DNA of 64,000 bases from Roseomonas populi (GCF_024594815.1 NZ_JANJOU010000018.1:62001-126000), one strand, 5' to 3'. Counted from the stretch's first letter, positions 34,763-44,285 are shown. Notes: a model not told the origin generated them from the letters alone. Translations and numbers: made by a program.

Positions 34763-34948
34763 ATGAGTGACGACGGGGGAGCGTTGGACGCTCCGGCGGG
34801 TGATGACGTGTGTTCCGACCAGGAGCCGGACGGAGACGTTCCAGAAGCTGCCACTGGTTGGAGCGATGCTCTTTCGGCCGAGCTGCACAAGCGCGCCCTC
34901 GCACCGATGAGCCTTACCGCTGTCAGGCGCGATCTCGGTTTTCGTTGA
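34763..34948 (+). CDS. Possible small acidic protein
   Basis: A 61-residue frame between the triple-HTH gene and the DotI operon, with a very acidic first half and a basic end (ELHKRALAPMSLTAVRRDLG). The ribosome site is weak. It could be a real small gene or chance. Confidence 0.3.
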   Translation: MSDDGGALDAPAGDDVCSDQEPDGDVPEAATGWSDALSAELHKRALAPMSLTAVRRDLGFR

Positions 34949-34977
34949 ACACGTAGAAAATCAACAGCGATGCCGCG

Positions 34978-34989
34978 CCGTTCGCGCCA
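34978..34989 (+). promoter_or_regulatory. T4BSS upstream element, copy 6 (dotI operon)
   Basis: Eleven of 12 bases match (CCGTTCGCGCCA), 39 bases before dotI. Confidence 0.7.
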
Positions 34990-35028
34990 CCGCCAACGAA
35001 AATGGGTGCCGGAATTGAGAGGCACCTC

Positions 35029-35658
35029 ATGCAGAACGAGAGAGCAGCGGTTACCCGCCGGCTGAGTGATCCCGACTTCCAGGGCAAGCTCGTCAATCGG
35101 CTCATCGGCGCGGTCATCGCTCTGTCACTGGTGACCACCGCATCGGTGGCTCACTCCTACTGGCTTCAGACACGCCCGAACGAGACGCGATACTTCCTTG
35201 TGGACGGGCGCAACCCGCCTCGCCCCATTCGCGGACTTGAAAGCCCCGTACTGGACGACACCCAGTTCCTCGAATGGACGGTTCGTGCCGTGTTGGCGGC
35301 CTACAACGTCAATTACCATGACTACGCTACGCAGCTGAACGCAGCCGGGCGCCGGTTCTCACTAAATGGTTGGAACACCTTCGCTCGCAGCTACATCGCG
35401 TCCGGCAACTTCGAAGCCATGAAACGCGCGCGCCTGACATGCTTCGCACAAACCCAGCGCGCGGCGGCGATCACGGAGCCCAAGATGATCGACGGCCGCC
35501 TCGCTTACGAGATCCAGTTTCCCATCGTTCAGACCTGCGAGAATTCGCAGCAGACGAGCCAGGCGAACCTGATGATCAGCGCACTCGTCGTTCGCACCAA
35601 TGACGAGGATCGTCCGGATGGGCTCGTGGTTGAACAGTTGGTCGCGACAGCCCGATGA
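35029..35658 (+). CDS. dotI: DotI/IcmL/TraM, inner membrane T4BSS protein
   Basis: A 209-residue bitopic protein: a cytoplasmic N-terminus, one membrane helix (RLIGAVIALSLVTTASVAHS) and a periplasmic domain of about 150 residues with the VirB8-like fold of DotI (YFLVDGRNPPRPIRGLESPV, FLEWTVRAVLAAYNVNYHDY). It starts an operon dotI-dotH-dotG in the same order as icmL-icmK-icmE and traM-traN-traO, with overlapping stops and starts. DotI forms a ring complex bridging the inner membrane and the core. GAGAGG precedes the ATG. Confidence 0.9.
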   Translation: MQNERAAVTRRLSDPDFQGKLVNRLIGAVIALSLVTTASVAHSYWLQTRPNETRYFLVDGRNPPRPIRGLESPVLDDTQFLEWTVRAVLAAYNVNYHDYATQLNAAGRRFSLNGWNTFARSYIASGNFEAMKRARLTCFAQTQRAAAITEPKMIDGRLAYEIQFPIVQTCENSQQTSQANLMISALVVRTNDEDRPDGLVVEQLVATAR

Positions 35659-36674
35659 ACCTCGCAGGAGCGCCCGCCATGAGAGCCCGTCAGATCGTTT
35701 TCGCCCTGGCCAGCGGAGTTTGCCTTTCGGGCACGGCGCTGGCGCAGGCGCCTAACCCACCTCAGCAGTCCGCTTCGCCCGTAGCACCGGCTGATAGAGG
35801 TGCGGTGCGGCAGCGCATGCTGGAGGACGCGATCCCCCTCACCCCCGACATGATCCGCGAGCTCGCGCGTCGCTTCGGCGAGGTACAGCGCGCGCAGGAG
35901 GAGAGCACAGCGTTGATCGCCTCGCCGGTGAGCCGGCCGGTCAACATCACCTTCCAACCCGGCCAGCCCACCTCGATCGTGCAGACGGTGCGCGGCTACC
36001 CCACGGCACTGAGCTTCTTCGACGCCACTGGGCAGCCTTGGCCAATCGCCTGGGACACCAACTCCAACAACGCCAACGTGTCGGGCGGCGGCGGTGCCGG
36101 CGTGGGCGGATGCTCGACCTCGCCCAATGCTGGCCCGGCCGGGCCTGGTGGCCCCTCGGCGGATATCGCGGGCTTCCACGTCTGCGTGCCGGTGCGCGGC
36201 TCCAACACTATCCAGATCACACCGATGTCGATCAGTCCGCGTGGTGGCCTGTTGGTGAACCTGCAGGGCGCGCCCAAGCCGGTATCCTTCCTGATGGTGT
36301 CCGGCCAGACCCGCTACGATGCCGACGTCAGCATCCACGTTTCCAGCCGCGGGCCGAACGCCCGCATTCAGATCGACACGCGGCCCAACGCTCCGGTGAC
36401 GGGGGCGCCGTATCTGACGGCCATGCTGTCGGGTATCGCCCCGGCGGACGCGGTGCCGCTCGCCGTCAGCGGGGTGTCACCTGACGACGTGCGGGCATGG
36501 CGCCTGGGCAGCCAGATCTACCTGCGCACGCGGCACACGCTGATGTCCCCGCCCTGGGATGCTTCCCAGTACGGCGAGGGCGGCACCACGGTCTATGCGC
36601 TGCCGCCAACGCCGGTGGTGCTTCTATCTGTCAACAATCGCACGGTTTCGGCCGAACTGAGGGAGGAGCGCTGA
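35655..36674 (+). CDS. dotH: DotH/IcmK/TraN, outer-membrane core protein
   Basis: A 339-residue exported protein with a signal peptide (IVFALASGVCLSGTALAQ). A helical region follows (MLEDAIPLTPDMIRELARRF), then a C-terminal beta-rich domain (RPVNITFQPGQPTSIVQTVR, PTALSFFDATGQPWPIAWDT). These are hallmarks of DotH, which assembles with DotC and DotD at the outer membrane and resembles VirB9. A Gly-rich insert with two Cys (about 145-180) may be lineage-specific. It overlaps dotI by four bases and dotG by one. Confidence 0.9.
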   Translation: MNLAGAPAMRARQIVFALASGVCLSGTALAQAPNPPQQSASPVAPADRGAVRQRMLEDAIPLTPDMIRELARRFGEVQRAQEESTALIASPVSRPVNITFQPGQPTSIVQTVRGYPTALSFFDATGQPWPIAWDTNSNNANVSGGGGAGVGGCSTSPNAGPAGPGGPSADIAGFHVCVPVRGSNTIQITPMSISPRGGLLVNLQGAPKPVSFLMVSGQTRYDADVSIHVSSRGPNARIQIDTRPNAPVTGAPYLTAMLSGIAPADAVPLAVSGVSPDDVRAWRLGSQIYLRTRHTLMSPPWDASQYGEGGTTVYALPPTPVVLLSVNNRTVSAELREER

Positions 36675-38014
36675 TGTCCGGCACTGCCATCCGCCGCGGC
36701 TTACGCGGCCCATTCAACAAGGTCGGCTCTGCCGGTCCGATGCGCTTCGTGGTGATTGGCGGGATCGGGTTGGTCGTCGTCGGCGTTATCGTCACCGCCA
36801 CGTTGGCAGGCGACGATCCGCTGCCGGAAAGCCGCGTTGCGCGGCAGGCCAGCGTCAACTCACTGCCCGGTGGAACCAACTCCACACCTTACCAGACGCG
36901 GCTTGCTGTTGCCGAGAACCAGCGCCAGGCCGAACAGGCGCAGGCCCAGGGACGATCCTACACGCCCCCCATCAACGCCAGCCAGCGGGTGACCGACGTG
37001 GCGGCGCTGCTACCGCCTCCGGCTCCCGCTGCCACTGTCGCCGCAGGTCCGCCTGCCCCTCCACCGGCGCAGGCAGTGCAGGCCCGTGCCACGACCGCCG
37101 CTCCACCTGTGCTGTTTGAGACGCCGGCCCCGCGGGCGCGGATCCAACCGGCCGTGGCGGCTGCTCCGCAGCAGAACCCAGTCCGCACGGTATCGCAGAC
37201 CACGACGCAGCAGCAGCCGGTGGACGATCCCGCCTTTCGGGAGGCGATCAGCCGGATGATGGGAAGCTGGCAGGGGCGACCGGGAAGGACCACTGTCACC
37301 CTTGCCCCACCGAGTTCGGCCTCGGCCGCCGAGGGCGAGGACGGACGGCGCGGCAATGGCGGATCCCCGCCTCTGGCGCGTCAGGTCTCCTCTGGCGAGG
37401 TTACGCCGGCTGCGGCTACTGCCCCCCTGCCGTCGCGTTCCACCGCCGCTCCACAGGGGCGCGTGCTGGTTCCGGCCGGACGCGGCATCTACGCGCACAC
37501 CGTTCTGGCGGTGAATAGCGAGAGCGGCGGCCCTATCGTGCTGCAGGCCGACACCGGACCGATCGCCGGCGCCCGCCTGATCGGCACTTTCAGCAAGCCA
37601 GGGACGATCAGCCGCCTGGTTGTCCGCATCAACTCCGTGCAGTTCCAGGGACAGGAGATCCCGGCCGAGGGGCTCGTGATCGCCCCTGACACCATGGAAA
37701 CTGCTGTGGCATCGAGCGTCGATCAGCGCCTGGGTGAGCGTTTCCTCCTACCCGCCGCGGCGGCTTTCGTGGCGGGACTGGGACAGGCGGTGGCAACCAC
37801 CTCCAATACCTTCGGCCAGGTCAGCCCCTTCGGCGGTCAGTCCTACATCACCCGACTCAACCCCGAGCAGCAGCTGGCGGTCGGTGCCGGGGCTGCGGCT
37901 CAGCAGGTCGGGCGAGCCCTGGAGCAATCCGCACCGCGTGGGGCGCTGGTCCATCTGGCCGCGAACGCTCCCGTTGGGGTCATGTTCCTGTCGAACCTTA
38001 CGGTCCCGAACTAG
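36674..38014 (+). CDS. dotG: DotG/IcmE/TraO, core channel protein (VirB10-like C-terminus)
   Basis: A 446-residue protein with one N-terminal membrane helix (FVVIGGIGLVVVGVIVTATL), a Pro/Ala/Gln-rich periplasmic stretch and a C-terminal VirB10-like barrel domain (AGRGIYAHTVLAVNSESGGP, RLVVRINSVQFQGQEIPAEG). It spans both membranes and forms the central channel. Legionella DotG is over 1,000 residues because of a long repeat region; this short form without repeats is like the conjugative versions. The ATG at 36674 overlaps the dotH stop. Confidence 0.9.
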   Translation: MSGTAIRRGLRGPFNKVGSAGPMRFVVIGGIGLVVVGVIVTATLAGDDPLPESRVARQASVNSLPGGTNSTPYQTRLAVAENQRQAEQAQAQGRSYTPPINASQRVTDVAALLPPPAPAATVAAGPPAPPPAQAVQARATTAAPPVLFETPAPRARIQPAVAAAPQQNPVRTVSQTTTQQQPVDDPAFREAISRMMGSWQGRPGRTTVTLAPPSSASAAEGEDGRRGNGGSPPLARQVSSGEVTPAAATAPLPSRSTAAPQGRVLVPAGRGIYAHTVLAVNSESGGPIVLQADTGPIAGARLIGTFSKPGTISRLVVRINSVQFQGQEIPAEGLVIAPDTMETAVASSVDQRLGERFLLPAAAAFVAGLGQAVATTSNTFGQVSPFGGQSYITRLNPEQQLAVGAGAAAQQVGRALEQSAPRGALVHLAANAPVGVMFLSNLTVPN

Positions 38015-38024
38015 GGCCTGAAAA

Positions 38025-38049
38025 GGCGCGGCGCCGTTCGCGCCGCGCC
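38025..38049 (+). repeat. Hairpin containing a T4BSS element between dotG and dotF
   Basis: GGCGCGGCG and CGCCGCGCC pair perfectly (9 bp) around the loop CCGTTCG. The hairpin lies 11 bases after the dotG stop and includes most of element copy 7, so it may serve as a transcript end for dotG as well as a control site for dotF. Confidence 0.55.
38034..38045 (+). promoter_or_regulatory. T4BSS upstream element, copy 7 (dotF operon)
   Basis: An exact copy, 39 bases before dotF. Confidence 0.75.
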
Positions 38050-38084
38050 ACGCCATCCTGTCCACCTCTGACAGGTAGGGCACC

Positions 38085-39467
38085 ATGGACACCCACGTCC
38101 CCGACAACACAATCGTTCCGCCGCTGTCGTCGCGGCGTCCCCAAGTGGCTCTGCCGGGGGAGGAGACGGAGCTCCCCGCCGATGCTCTTCCCGAGCTCCC
38201 GGAACCCGAGACCCCTCCCCCGCGCAAGAGCCGTCGCGGCGCACTGCTTGGCGGCGCAGCCCTCACTGCTGTCGTCCTAGCTGCGGCCGGGGTCTTCCTC
38301 GTTTCTCCCTACAACACGATCCTCCCGATCGGCGTACAGGGCGCTGTCGCGACGGCTCGCCAAGGTGCGCAGAACACCGTGCGCCACGCAGCCGATGCCA
38401 TGAGGGGCCTCGTGGCGCCGGCCGCACAGCTGGCAACCGCGCCCACACCGGAGGCCGTACCGACGCCGGTCCGCGAGCCGCCGCCCCGCTCGACACCGGA
38501 AGCCCAGCTCGGTGAGATCCTCGCCTATCAGCAGCGCCAGGGCACTCCGAGCCCGAGCCGCCCCGAGGCTGCTCCTGCATCGGAGCGCCGTCCGGTGCCC
38601 TCGACGCCCCTGGCAAGGCGGGTGGGGGAGGCCACGGTTCCGTCCGATCAGTCGGCGGCGACACCGAACCCGGCCGTACCGGAGGCAAGCCTTCCGCAAC
38701 CGGCCCCAATCACACCGCGGGCCGCACTGCCGGTCGTCGCACAGAACACCGCTCCTCCGCCGCCTCAGGCCGACGCCGCTGCGCCAGTAGCCGCGCCCGT
38801 TGCTCCGCTTCCCCCGACGCCGATGGCCGTCGCTGCGGCCGCTCATGCTCCCGTAGCTCCCGTGGCTCCTGTGCCCCTGGTGGTTCTGCCGGTGCCGGCG
38901 CCGCCATCCCCGGCTGCGACACCTGTGGATCCGGTGGCAATCGCCGCCAACCTGCGCCCGGCCCCCATGACCACACAGCAGCAAGTGGAGGTGCTGGGGC
39001 TGGTGACGGAGATGGCGGTCATCATGCGAAACCGGGAGGAGCGTGACCGGCAGCTACAGGCCGACCTCGCCGCCACCAAGGAACGCCTCGAGGCAGCAAC
39101 CGCCGACTTCGGCCGCCGTCTGAGCCTGGCCGAAGCCCGTGGCGCGATGAACGCGGCCATGGGCGCTGCCGCCCCCCCGGCCCCTGCCCCAGTGCAGGCA
39201 ACCGCGCCGCAGGCAGCTACGCCCGTCGCCGTCCGTGCGCCGGCATCGGCGGCACCGGCCACGAACGATGGTGTGCGGCGACGCTACCGCGTTCAGGCGG
39301 CCTCGCCCGGTCTGGCGATGCTGTCGGAGGTGGACCGCACCGGCGAGACCGGATCGCAGCTGCAGGTGGCCGTCGGCGACGACGTACCGGGCTACGGCAA
39401 GATCACTGCGATCGCTCAGCAGGGAAGCAGCTGGGTAGTCCGCGCCGAGCGCGGCAACATCCAGTAG
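38085..39467 (+). CDS. dotF: DotF/IcmG/TraP-like inner membrane protein
   Basis: A 460-residue bitopic protein: acidic cytoplasmic N-terminus, membrane helix (LLGGAALTAVVLAAAGVFLV), a very long Pro/Ala-rich periplasmic stretch, a coiled coil (RDRQLQADLAATKERLEAAT) and a small C-terminal beta domain (YRVQAASPGLAMLSEVDRTG, VAVGDDVPGYGKITAI). The C-terminal domain and topology match IcmG/DotF and TraP; Legionella DotF is shorter (about 270). It comes directly before the icmC gene as in the known systems. DotF contacts the core and may receive substrates. Confidence 0.8.
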   Translation: MDTHVPDNTIVPPLSSRRPQVALPGEETELPADALPELPEPETPPPRKSRRGALLGGAALTAVVLAAAGVFLVSPYNTILPIGVQGAVATARQGAQNTVRHAADAMRGLVAPAAQLATAPTPEAVPTPVREPPPRSTPEAQLGEILAYQQRQGTPSPSRPEAAPASERRPVPSTPLARRVGEATVPSDQSAATPNPAVPEASLPQPAPITPRAALPVVAQNTAPPPPQADAAAPVAAPVAPLPPTPMAVAAAAHAPVAPVAPVPLVVLPVPAPPSPAATPVDPVAIAANLRPAPMTTQQQVEVLGLVTEMAVIMRNREERDRQLQADLAATKERLEAATADFGRRLSLAEARGAMNAAMGAAAPPAPAPVQATAPQAATPVAVRAPASAAPATNDGVRRRYRVQAASPGLAMLSEVDRTGETGSQLQVAVGDDVPGYGKITAIAQQGSSWVVRAERGNIQ

Positions 39468-39479
39468 GAGACGTCGGCA

Positions 39480-40022
39480 ATGCAGGGCTTCGTTAACTTC
39501 GCAGCCGACATCGGCGTTGCGATCGCCTACCTGGTGCCGGCCCTTGCCTACCTCATGGCGATCGGCACCTTCCTGTTCGCGGGCTGGGGCTTCTGGCAGC
39601 AGGCCCAGCCCGCCAGCCCATTCCGAGGCAAGCCCTGGATCCCTGTCGTCTCGTTGCTGCTGAGCGGCGTCTTCGCGGCCTTCCCGCGCATCCTGACCCT
39701 CGCCAGCAACTCGGGCGGTGGCTCCGTCACGATCGGGACTGGAAGCGCCTTCGGCTACGTGCCGGCAGCCGGGGCAGGTGGAATGCTCGGCAGCACGCCG
39801 GCCGAGACCGTCATCAACGTGGTGCAGGTGTTCCAGGGCTTCTTCCAGGCCTTTGGCGCCATGATGGCGCTGCTGGCGGTGTTCGCATGGTGGAGCGTCA
39901 TGCGCAGCGCCAGCCGGCGAAGCATGGGAAGCTGCTTCGTGCAGTTCGCTTTCGGGGTCGCGCTCATCAACGTGCTGCCACTGTCACGTTTCCTGGCCGC
40001 GATTTTTCGCGCCAACGCCTGA
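39480..40022 (+). CDS. icmC: IcmC/DotE-like membrane protein
   Basis: A 180-residue protein with about four membrane helices (AIAYLVPALAYLMAIGTFLF, IPVVSLLLSGVFAAFP, QAFGAMMALLAVFAWW, FAFGVALINVLPLSRFLA). Size, topology and position after dotF and before icmD match IcmC/DotE and TraQ/TraR. Its exact role in Dot/Icm is unknown; it is an inner membrane component. It is transcribed with dotF (12-base gap). Confidence 0.75.
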   Translation: MQGFVNFAADIGVAIAYLVPALAYLMAIGTFLFAGWGFWQQAQPASPFRGKPWIPVVSLLLSGVFAAFPRILTLASNSGGGSVTIGTGSAFGYVPAAGAGGMLGSTPAETVINVVQVFQGFFQAFGAMMALLAVFAWWSVMRSASRRSMGSCFVQFAFGVALINVLPLSRFLAAIFRANA

Positions 40023-40034
40023 AAAAGTCTGGCG

Positions 40035-40046
40035 CCGTGCGCGCCG
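40035..40046 (+). promoter_or_regulatory. T4BSS upstream element, copy 8 (icmD operon)
   Basis: Eleven of 12 bases match (CCGTGCGCGCCG) within a GGCGC-CGTGC-GCGCC hairpin, where the mismatch falls in the loop. It is 62 bases before icmD, the longest spacing. Confidence 0.6.
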
Positions 40047-40108
40047 ATTTTCCCGATCCTACCTCCAGAGGCGCCACACGGTTCCTCGACAACAGGAAAG
40101 CGATCCCC

Positions 40109-40540
40109 GTGAAGTCCATCAGCTCCGTCATCGTCACCACCCGCCGCCGGTCGCTGAAGGCCGGCATCGTCATGCTGGCCGCCGGCGCGGCCCTGCTCGC
40201 CTCCGGCGAGGCCTTCGCCCAGGGAACCCCCAGCACCTCCGGCATCGGCGGTCAGGTCGGCAACATGGCCCAGGAGGCCACCATTGCCGGCGGCAATCTC
40301 GGTTCCATGGCCATGTACCTCGCCGCGCTGCTCTGCCTGATCGGCGGCGCCTGGGCGCTGTGGCAGTCCCGCCAGCCGCAGAACCGCGAGGGCGGCAAGG
40401 TCGCCATGGGCCTCGCCGGCATCGTGCTCTGCGGCCTGTTCGCGACCGGCGGCGTCTGGATCGGCAAGGCCGCGCAGACCGCCTCGGGCGGCGCGGCGAC
40501 GGTCACCGGCACCAACGCCCCCGTCACCTTCGGGAACTGA
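40109..40540 (+). CDS. icmD: IcmD/DotP-like membrane protein
   Basis: A 143-residue protein with a signal-like first helix (LKAGIVMLAAGAALLASGEA, then FAQG) and two further helices (LGSMAMYLAALLCLIGGAWA, VAMGLAGIVLCGLFATGGVW). This matches IcmD/DotP and its R64 counterpart in size and position, just before dotN and dotO. The start is a GTG with AGGAAAG eight bases upstream. The function in the inner membrane complex is unresolved. Confidence 0.75.
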   Translation: MKSISSVIVTTRRRSLKAGIVMLAAGAALLASGEAFAQGTPSTSGIGGQVGNMAQEATIAGGNLGSMAMYLAALLCLIGGAWALWQSRQPQNREGGKVAMGLAGIVLCGLFATGGVWIGKAAQTASGGAATVTGTNAPVTFGN

Positions 40541-40545
40541 GCCCG

Positions 40546-41226
40546 GTGCGCTTCCTGCCGCTCTCGCTGACCGCCCACCCCACCGCCTGGGGCCTGGGTC
40601 CGGCCGGCACGGAGTGGCAGGAGCCAGCCAAGGTCGCCGACGCCCCCTGCCGGTTCTGTGGCGCCTTCGCCGCGGGTCGGCAGGAAGCGTTCCATCTCGA
40701 CGGCGACCACAACAACGGTCGCTCCGCCAACCTGGTCCCCGCTTGCACGCTCTGCCACCTCGTCCAGCACCCCGACGTCGCCGCCCGCCAGCGATCCGTC
40801 ATGCTGGTGTGGCTGCCGGAGATAAGCCAGGCGGCGTTGTTCATGTTGGCCCGCACCGCACAGCTTGACCTGCTCGATGCCGGTGCTGACCCCACCCTCG
40901 ATGAGCCTCCCCCCAAGTCGAGCGGCGTGGTGGATGCGGCATGGCGCGCGCTGTCGGCGCTACGGGCGCGAGAAGGGCAGGCACGATCGCGGCTGCTGAC
41001 CGACGATCCGAACGTGCTCGGGGCCGCCCTGCTGGCACTGACACCGCGGGCCTTCCGTGGACGGTCCAACCTGTTGTCGGGCATCCGCATGCTGCCGACC
41101 GGCCGCATGCTGGTTGATGGCAAGGATATCTACCCCGCTCTGCTCCGCGCCTGGGCCGGGCGGCCCGATGCGGCGGCCAAGCCCGCACCTGTCTCCACCT
41201 CACAGCCATCGAGGACAGCCGCATGA
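40546..41226 (+). CDS. dotN: DotN/IcmJ/TraT, zinc-binding coupling-complex protein
   Basis: A 226-residue soluble protein with an HNH-like zinc site: Cys35 and Cys38 (APCRFCGAF), His50 and His55 (FHLDGDHNNG), Cys67 and Cys70 (VPACTLCHLVQH). DotN of Legionella has this atypical zinc fold and binds the DotL C-terminal tail. The GTG start at 40546 lies six bases after the icmD stop. A longer upstream frame would read through icmD. Its overlap with dotO reproduces the icmJ-icmB order. Confidence 0.85.
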   Translation: MRFLPLSLTAHPTAWGLGPAGTEWQEPAKVADAPCRFCGAFAAGRQEAFHLDGDHNNGRSANLVPACTLCHLVQHPDVAARQRSVMLVWLPEISQAALFMLARTAQLDLLDAGADPTLDEPPPKSSGVVDAAWRALSALRAREGQARSRLLTDDPNVLGAALLALTPRAFRGRSNLLSGIRMLPTGRMLVDGKDIYPALLRAWAGRPDAAAKPAPVSTSQPSRTAA

Positions 41227-44200
41227 TCGGCGCCATTTCCCGCCTCCTGGCGAGTATGTCCCTCACCCTCAAGCAGCCGCTCGGCTCGTTCTGCGATGTC
41301 GAGACCACCCACGGCAACGCCCTGGTCACCAAGCATTCCGACTACCTCAGTGTCATACGCATCGAGGGCATGCGGCGCATGGCCACGCGCAAGGACGTCG
41401 AGCGTATCGCGCTGGCCCAGCGGGTGGATGTGTCGGGTGCGCTGGAAGATCCGGGGCATGCCATCGTCGGCTGGTTCATTTCCGACCCCGACCAGTCGGC
41501 GGTGGAGATCGACCGCCTCAACCTCAACTCGTGTCGCACCATCGCTCGCGAGCTGGGTCTCAACGTGTCCGACGTGCTGAACGAGCGCGCTGCGCTCTGG
41601 CCGAAGGTGATGCGCTGGGAAGCGGCTTACTACGTGCTTTGGACCCGCCGCTCTGTCCTGACGAAGGAGGAGCGTAAGCAGATGGGCGAGGAGCAGGCGG
41701 CCCTGGCCAAGGCCGGTCCGCGCACCGGCGGCAGTCAGCGCTACTACCTGCGTTCCGACGTCATGGCGGCCAGGCATGATGCCTTCGTTCTGCGGGTGCT
41801 CGGAGCACTCAACGGCAACGATATCGCTACGCGTGAACTCGATGCCCACGAGGCCCTCAAGCTGACGCGTGAGACGGTGTACCGCGAAACCTCGGGCTCA
41901 GAGTGGAAAGCCACGCTGATGGGCGACCGGGTGATGCCGCGTGCCACGGAGGAAGGAGGCCGAAAGCCCGACGCAGCGCCCGGCATGCTCTGGCCGGCGA
42001 TCCGCGAGCAGATCTTCCACTCTGACGCCGAAACGCAGGGCGGGCAGCGGGTACGGATCGGCGACAACGACTATGCTCACGTCGATATGGCAGTGGGCCC
42101 GGAGGATCCGCGCCCTTTCGTGGAGCTCTCGGCACGTCTTGGCCAAGATCGTGTCCCCTGGCGCGGGGCTATCGTGATCGAGGGCGGCGGTCGGTCGGCG
42201 ATGCAGGTCAAGGAGACCGCGGCGATCTTCCTGTCGATGTTCCCCGGCAACGGTGACATTCGCCGCGCCTTCGACGGTTTGCGGCAGGAGCGCGACACCA
42301 ATGGCCACATCGGGGTGAGGCTGCGTGCATCCTTTGCCACCTGGGCACCGACGGGAGAAAGCCAGAAGCTGCGTCGGCGCGCTTCAACCCTCACGCAACG
42401 GCTGGAGGGCTGGGGCAACTGCAAGGCCACCAGCATCGCGGGCGACCCACTGGAAGGAACACTGAGCAGCGTTCCGACGCTGTCACTCGCCTCGACCGGT
42501 ACTCCGGGCATCGCACTCCTGGGCGATGCCTTCGCGATGCTGCCATGGAATCGCTGCGCCTCCCCCTGGGAGCAGGGCTCGGTATTGTTCACACGACCAG
42601 ATGGCGCCATCTGGCCCTATGAGCCCGCCGGCAGCTCCAAGCGCCCACTGGTTTGCGACATCTTCGTGGCCCCGCCAGGCTCCGGGAAGTCGGTGCTGGC
42701 CAACACCATCAACCTCGGGCTGTGCCTGAGCACTGCGGTGCTGGGGTCCCGAGGCGCCAAGCTTCCGCTGATCGGCAAGGCGGATATTGGACCCTCCGCC
42801 CAGGGGTTCGTGCGGCTAGTGCGCGAAGCGCTCGGCCCGGAGCGGGAGCACGAGGCCATCTTCGTGACCATGCAGTTCCGGCCGGGCTACGAGGTCAACA
42901 TTTTCGACCTGCAGGTCGGCTGCCAGTACCCGCTGCCGATGGAGAAGGCCTTCCTCCAGAACTTTCTGTCCCTGGCCACCATGCCCCCGGACGTGACCAC
43001 ACCCTTCGAGGGGCTCAGCCAGCTGATCGGCTACGTCATCGACGAGGCCTACCGGCTCTGCACGGACGTGCCGGGTGGCTCGCCCAAGCCCTACCGGGCC
43101 GGTGTGGAGCCCGCCGTCGATGCGGCACTGGCCCGCTACCGGGTTGTGCTGGAGCATGCGGAACCCTGGTGGCGCGACGTGGTGGACGCGCTGATCGAGG
43201 TGCAGGAATGGCGGCTGGCCGAGGTGGCACAGCGGCACGCCGTGCCGACGCTGGAAGATCTCGTGGTGGCGGCGCGGACCGACCAGGTGCGAGACATCTT
43301 CCTCGACCTGAGGATCGCGGAAACCAGCGAGGACGCGATCGGGCTGTTCGAGCGCTACATCTACGACGTCATCAAGAAGTTCCCGACGCTCAATGCGCCG
43401 ACGAGGTTGGACTTCGGCCCAGCGCGGATCATCGTGCTTGACCTCGCCGCCGTGGCGCCGACCGGCTCTTCGGTGAACGACCGGCAGACCGAGATGATGT
43501 ACCTGCTGGCCCGGCATATCCTGGCGCGGAACTTCACCCTGCACCCAGACTATGCGGAGTACGTGCCGGAGAAGGTGCGGGATTTCCAGCGCGCCCGGTT
43601 CGGTGAGATCCAGGAGTCGGTCAAGCGGCTCGACTACGACGAGTGGCACCGGACCAAAGGTAGCCCGCAGGTCCGTGCCCAGGCGGCGCTCGACGTTCGC
43701 GAGGGACGCAAGCACAACCTGCAGCTCGGCTTCGCGTCGCAGCGCCTGAACGACATGGGCGATGAAATCGTGAGCCAGTCGACGGGACGCTTTATTCTCG
43801 CCTCGGGCGACGAGAAGGAGCGCGAGCAGATGATCGAGCGCTTCGGCCTGAGCACGGCCAGCGCCGACGTGGTTCGCTACGCCCTGAACGGTCCGGGACC
43901 GAAGGGCGCACCGTTCCTGGCGGTCCTGCAGGCCGCCGGTGCCAAGTACGAGCAGATGCTGATGAACTTCCTCGGTCCGGTGGAACTTTGGGCCTTGAGC
44001 ACCACGCCGGGCGACACGGCACTGCGTAACCGCCTCTACGCCGCGGTCGGCTTCTCCGAAGCCCTGCGCCGGCTGGCCCGGGTGTTCCCCCGCGGCTCGG
44101 CGGTAAGCGAAATCGACCGGCGCAAGAACGAGCGTCTCAAGCGCGGCGAACTGGACATGCGGGCGGAAGCCGGCGTGGTGGACGAGCTCGCGACCGAGCT

Positions 44201-44285
44201 GACTGACGGCAAGGGGCTGGGCATCGTGCTGCGCGATCTTGTGCAGGATAACGACCCGTCGCGGGTCCTGCTCGCGGCGGAATAA
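41223..44285 (+). CDS. dotO: DotO/IcmB/TraU, VirB4-like ATPase
   Basis: A 1,020-residue cytoplasmic ATPase with Walker A APPGSGKS (Lys489) and a Walker B-like hydrophobic strand ARIIVLDLAAVAP. Further conserved blocks are LGFASQRLNDMGDEIVSQST and FILASGDEKEREQMIERF. The length matches IcmB/DotO (about 1,009). DotO forms hexameric stacks with DotB at the base of the channel and powers assembly and transport. It overlaps dotN by four bases and ends the icmD-dotN-dotO operon before a hairpin. Confidence 0.9.
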   Translation: MIGAISRLLASMSLTLKQPLGSFCDVETTHGNALVTKHSDYLSVIRIEGMRRMATRKDVERIALAQRVDVSGALEDPGHAIVGWFISDPDQSAVEIDRLNLNSCRTIARELGLNVSDVLNERAALWPKVMRWEAAYYVLWTRRSVLTKEERKQMGEEQAALAKAGPRTGGSQRYYLRSDVMAARHDAFVLRVLGALNGNDIATRELDAHEALKLTRETVYRETSGSEWKATLMGDRVMPRATEEGGRKPDAAPGMLWPAIREQIFHSDAETQGGQRVRIGDNDYAHVDMAVGPEDPRPFVELSARLGQDRVPWRGAIVIEGGGRSAMQVKETAAIFLSMFPGNGDIRRAFDGLRQERDTNGHIGVRLRASFATWAPTGESQKLRRRASTLTQRLEGWGNCKATSIAGDPLEGTLSSVPTLSLASTGTPGIALLGDAFAMLPWNRCASPWEQGSVLFTRPDGAIWPYEPAGSSKRPLVCDIFVAPPGSGKSVLANTINLGLCLSTAVLGSRGAKLPLIGKADIGPSAQGFVRLVREALGPEREHEAIFVTMQFRPGYEVNIFDLQVGCQYPLPMEKAFLQNFLSLATMPPDVTTPFEGLSQLIGYVIDEAYRLCTDVPGGSPKPYRAGVEPAVDAALARYRVVLEHAEPWWRDVVDALIEVQEWRLAEVAQRHAVPTLEDLVVAARTDQVRDIFLDLRIAETSEDAIGLFERYIYDVIKKFPTLNAPTRLDFGPARIIVLDLAAVAPTGSSVNDRQTEMMYLLARHILARNFTLHPDYAEYVPEKVRDFQRARFGEIQESVKRLDYDEWHRTKGSPQVRAQAALDVREGRKHNLQLGFASQRLNDMGDEIVSQSTGRFILASGDEKEREQMIERFGLSTASADVVRYALNGPGPKGAPFLAVLQAAGAKYEQMLMNFLGPVELWALSTTPGDTALRNRLYAAVGFSEALRRLARVFPRGSAVSEIDRRKNERLKRGELDMRAEAGVVDELATELTDGKGLGIVLRDLVQDNDPSRVLLAAE

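Noticed and set aside
34592-34948. 118-codon plus frame overlapping the triple-HTH gene
   Set aside because: Its first half is an out-of-frame reading of the HTH gene; only the part from 34763 could be real, listed separately at low confidence.
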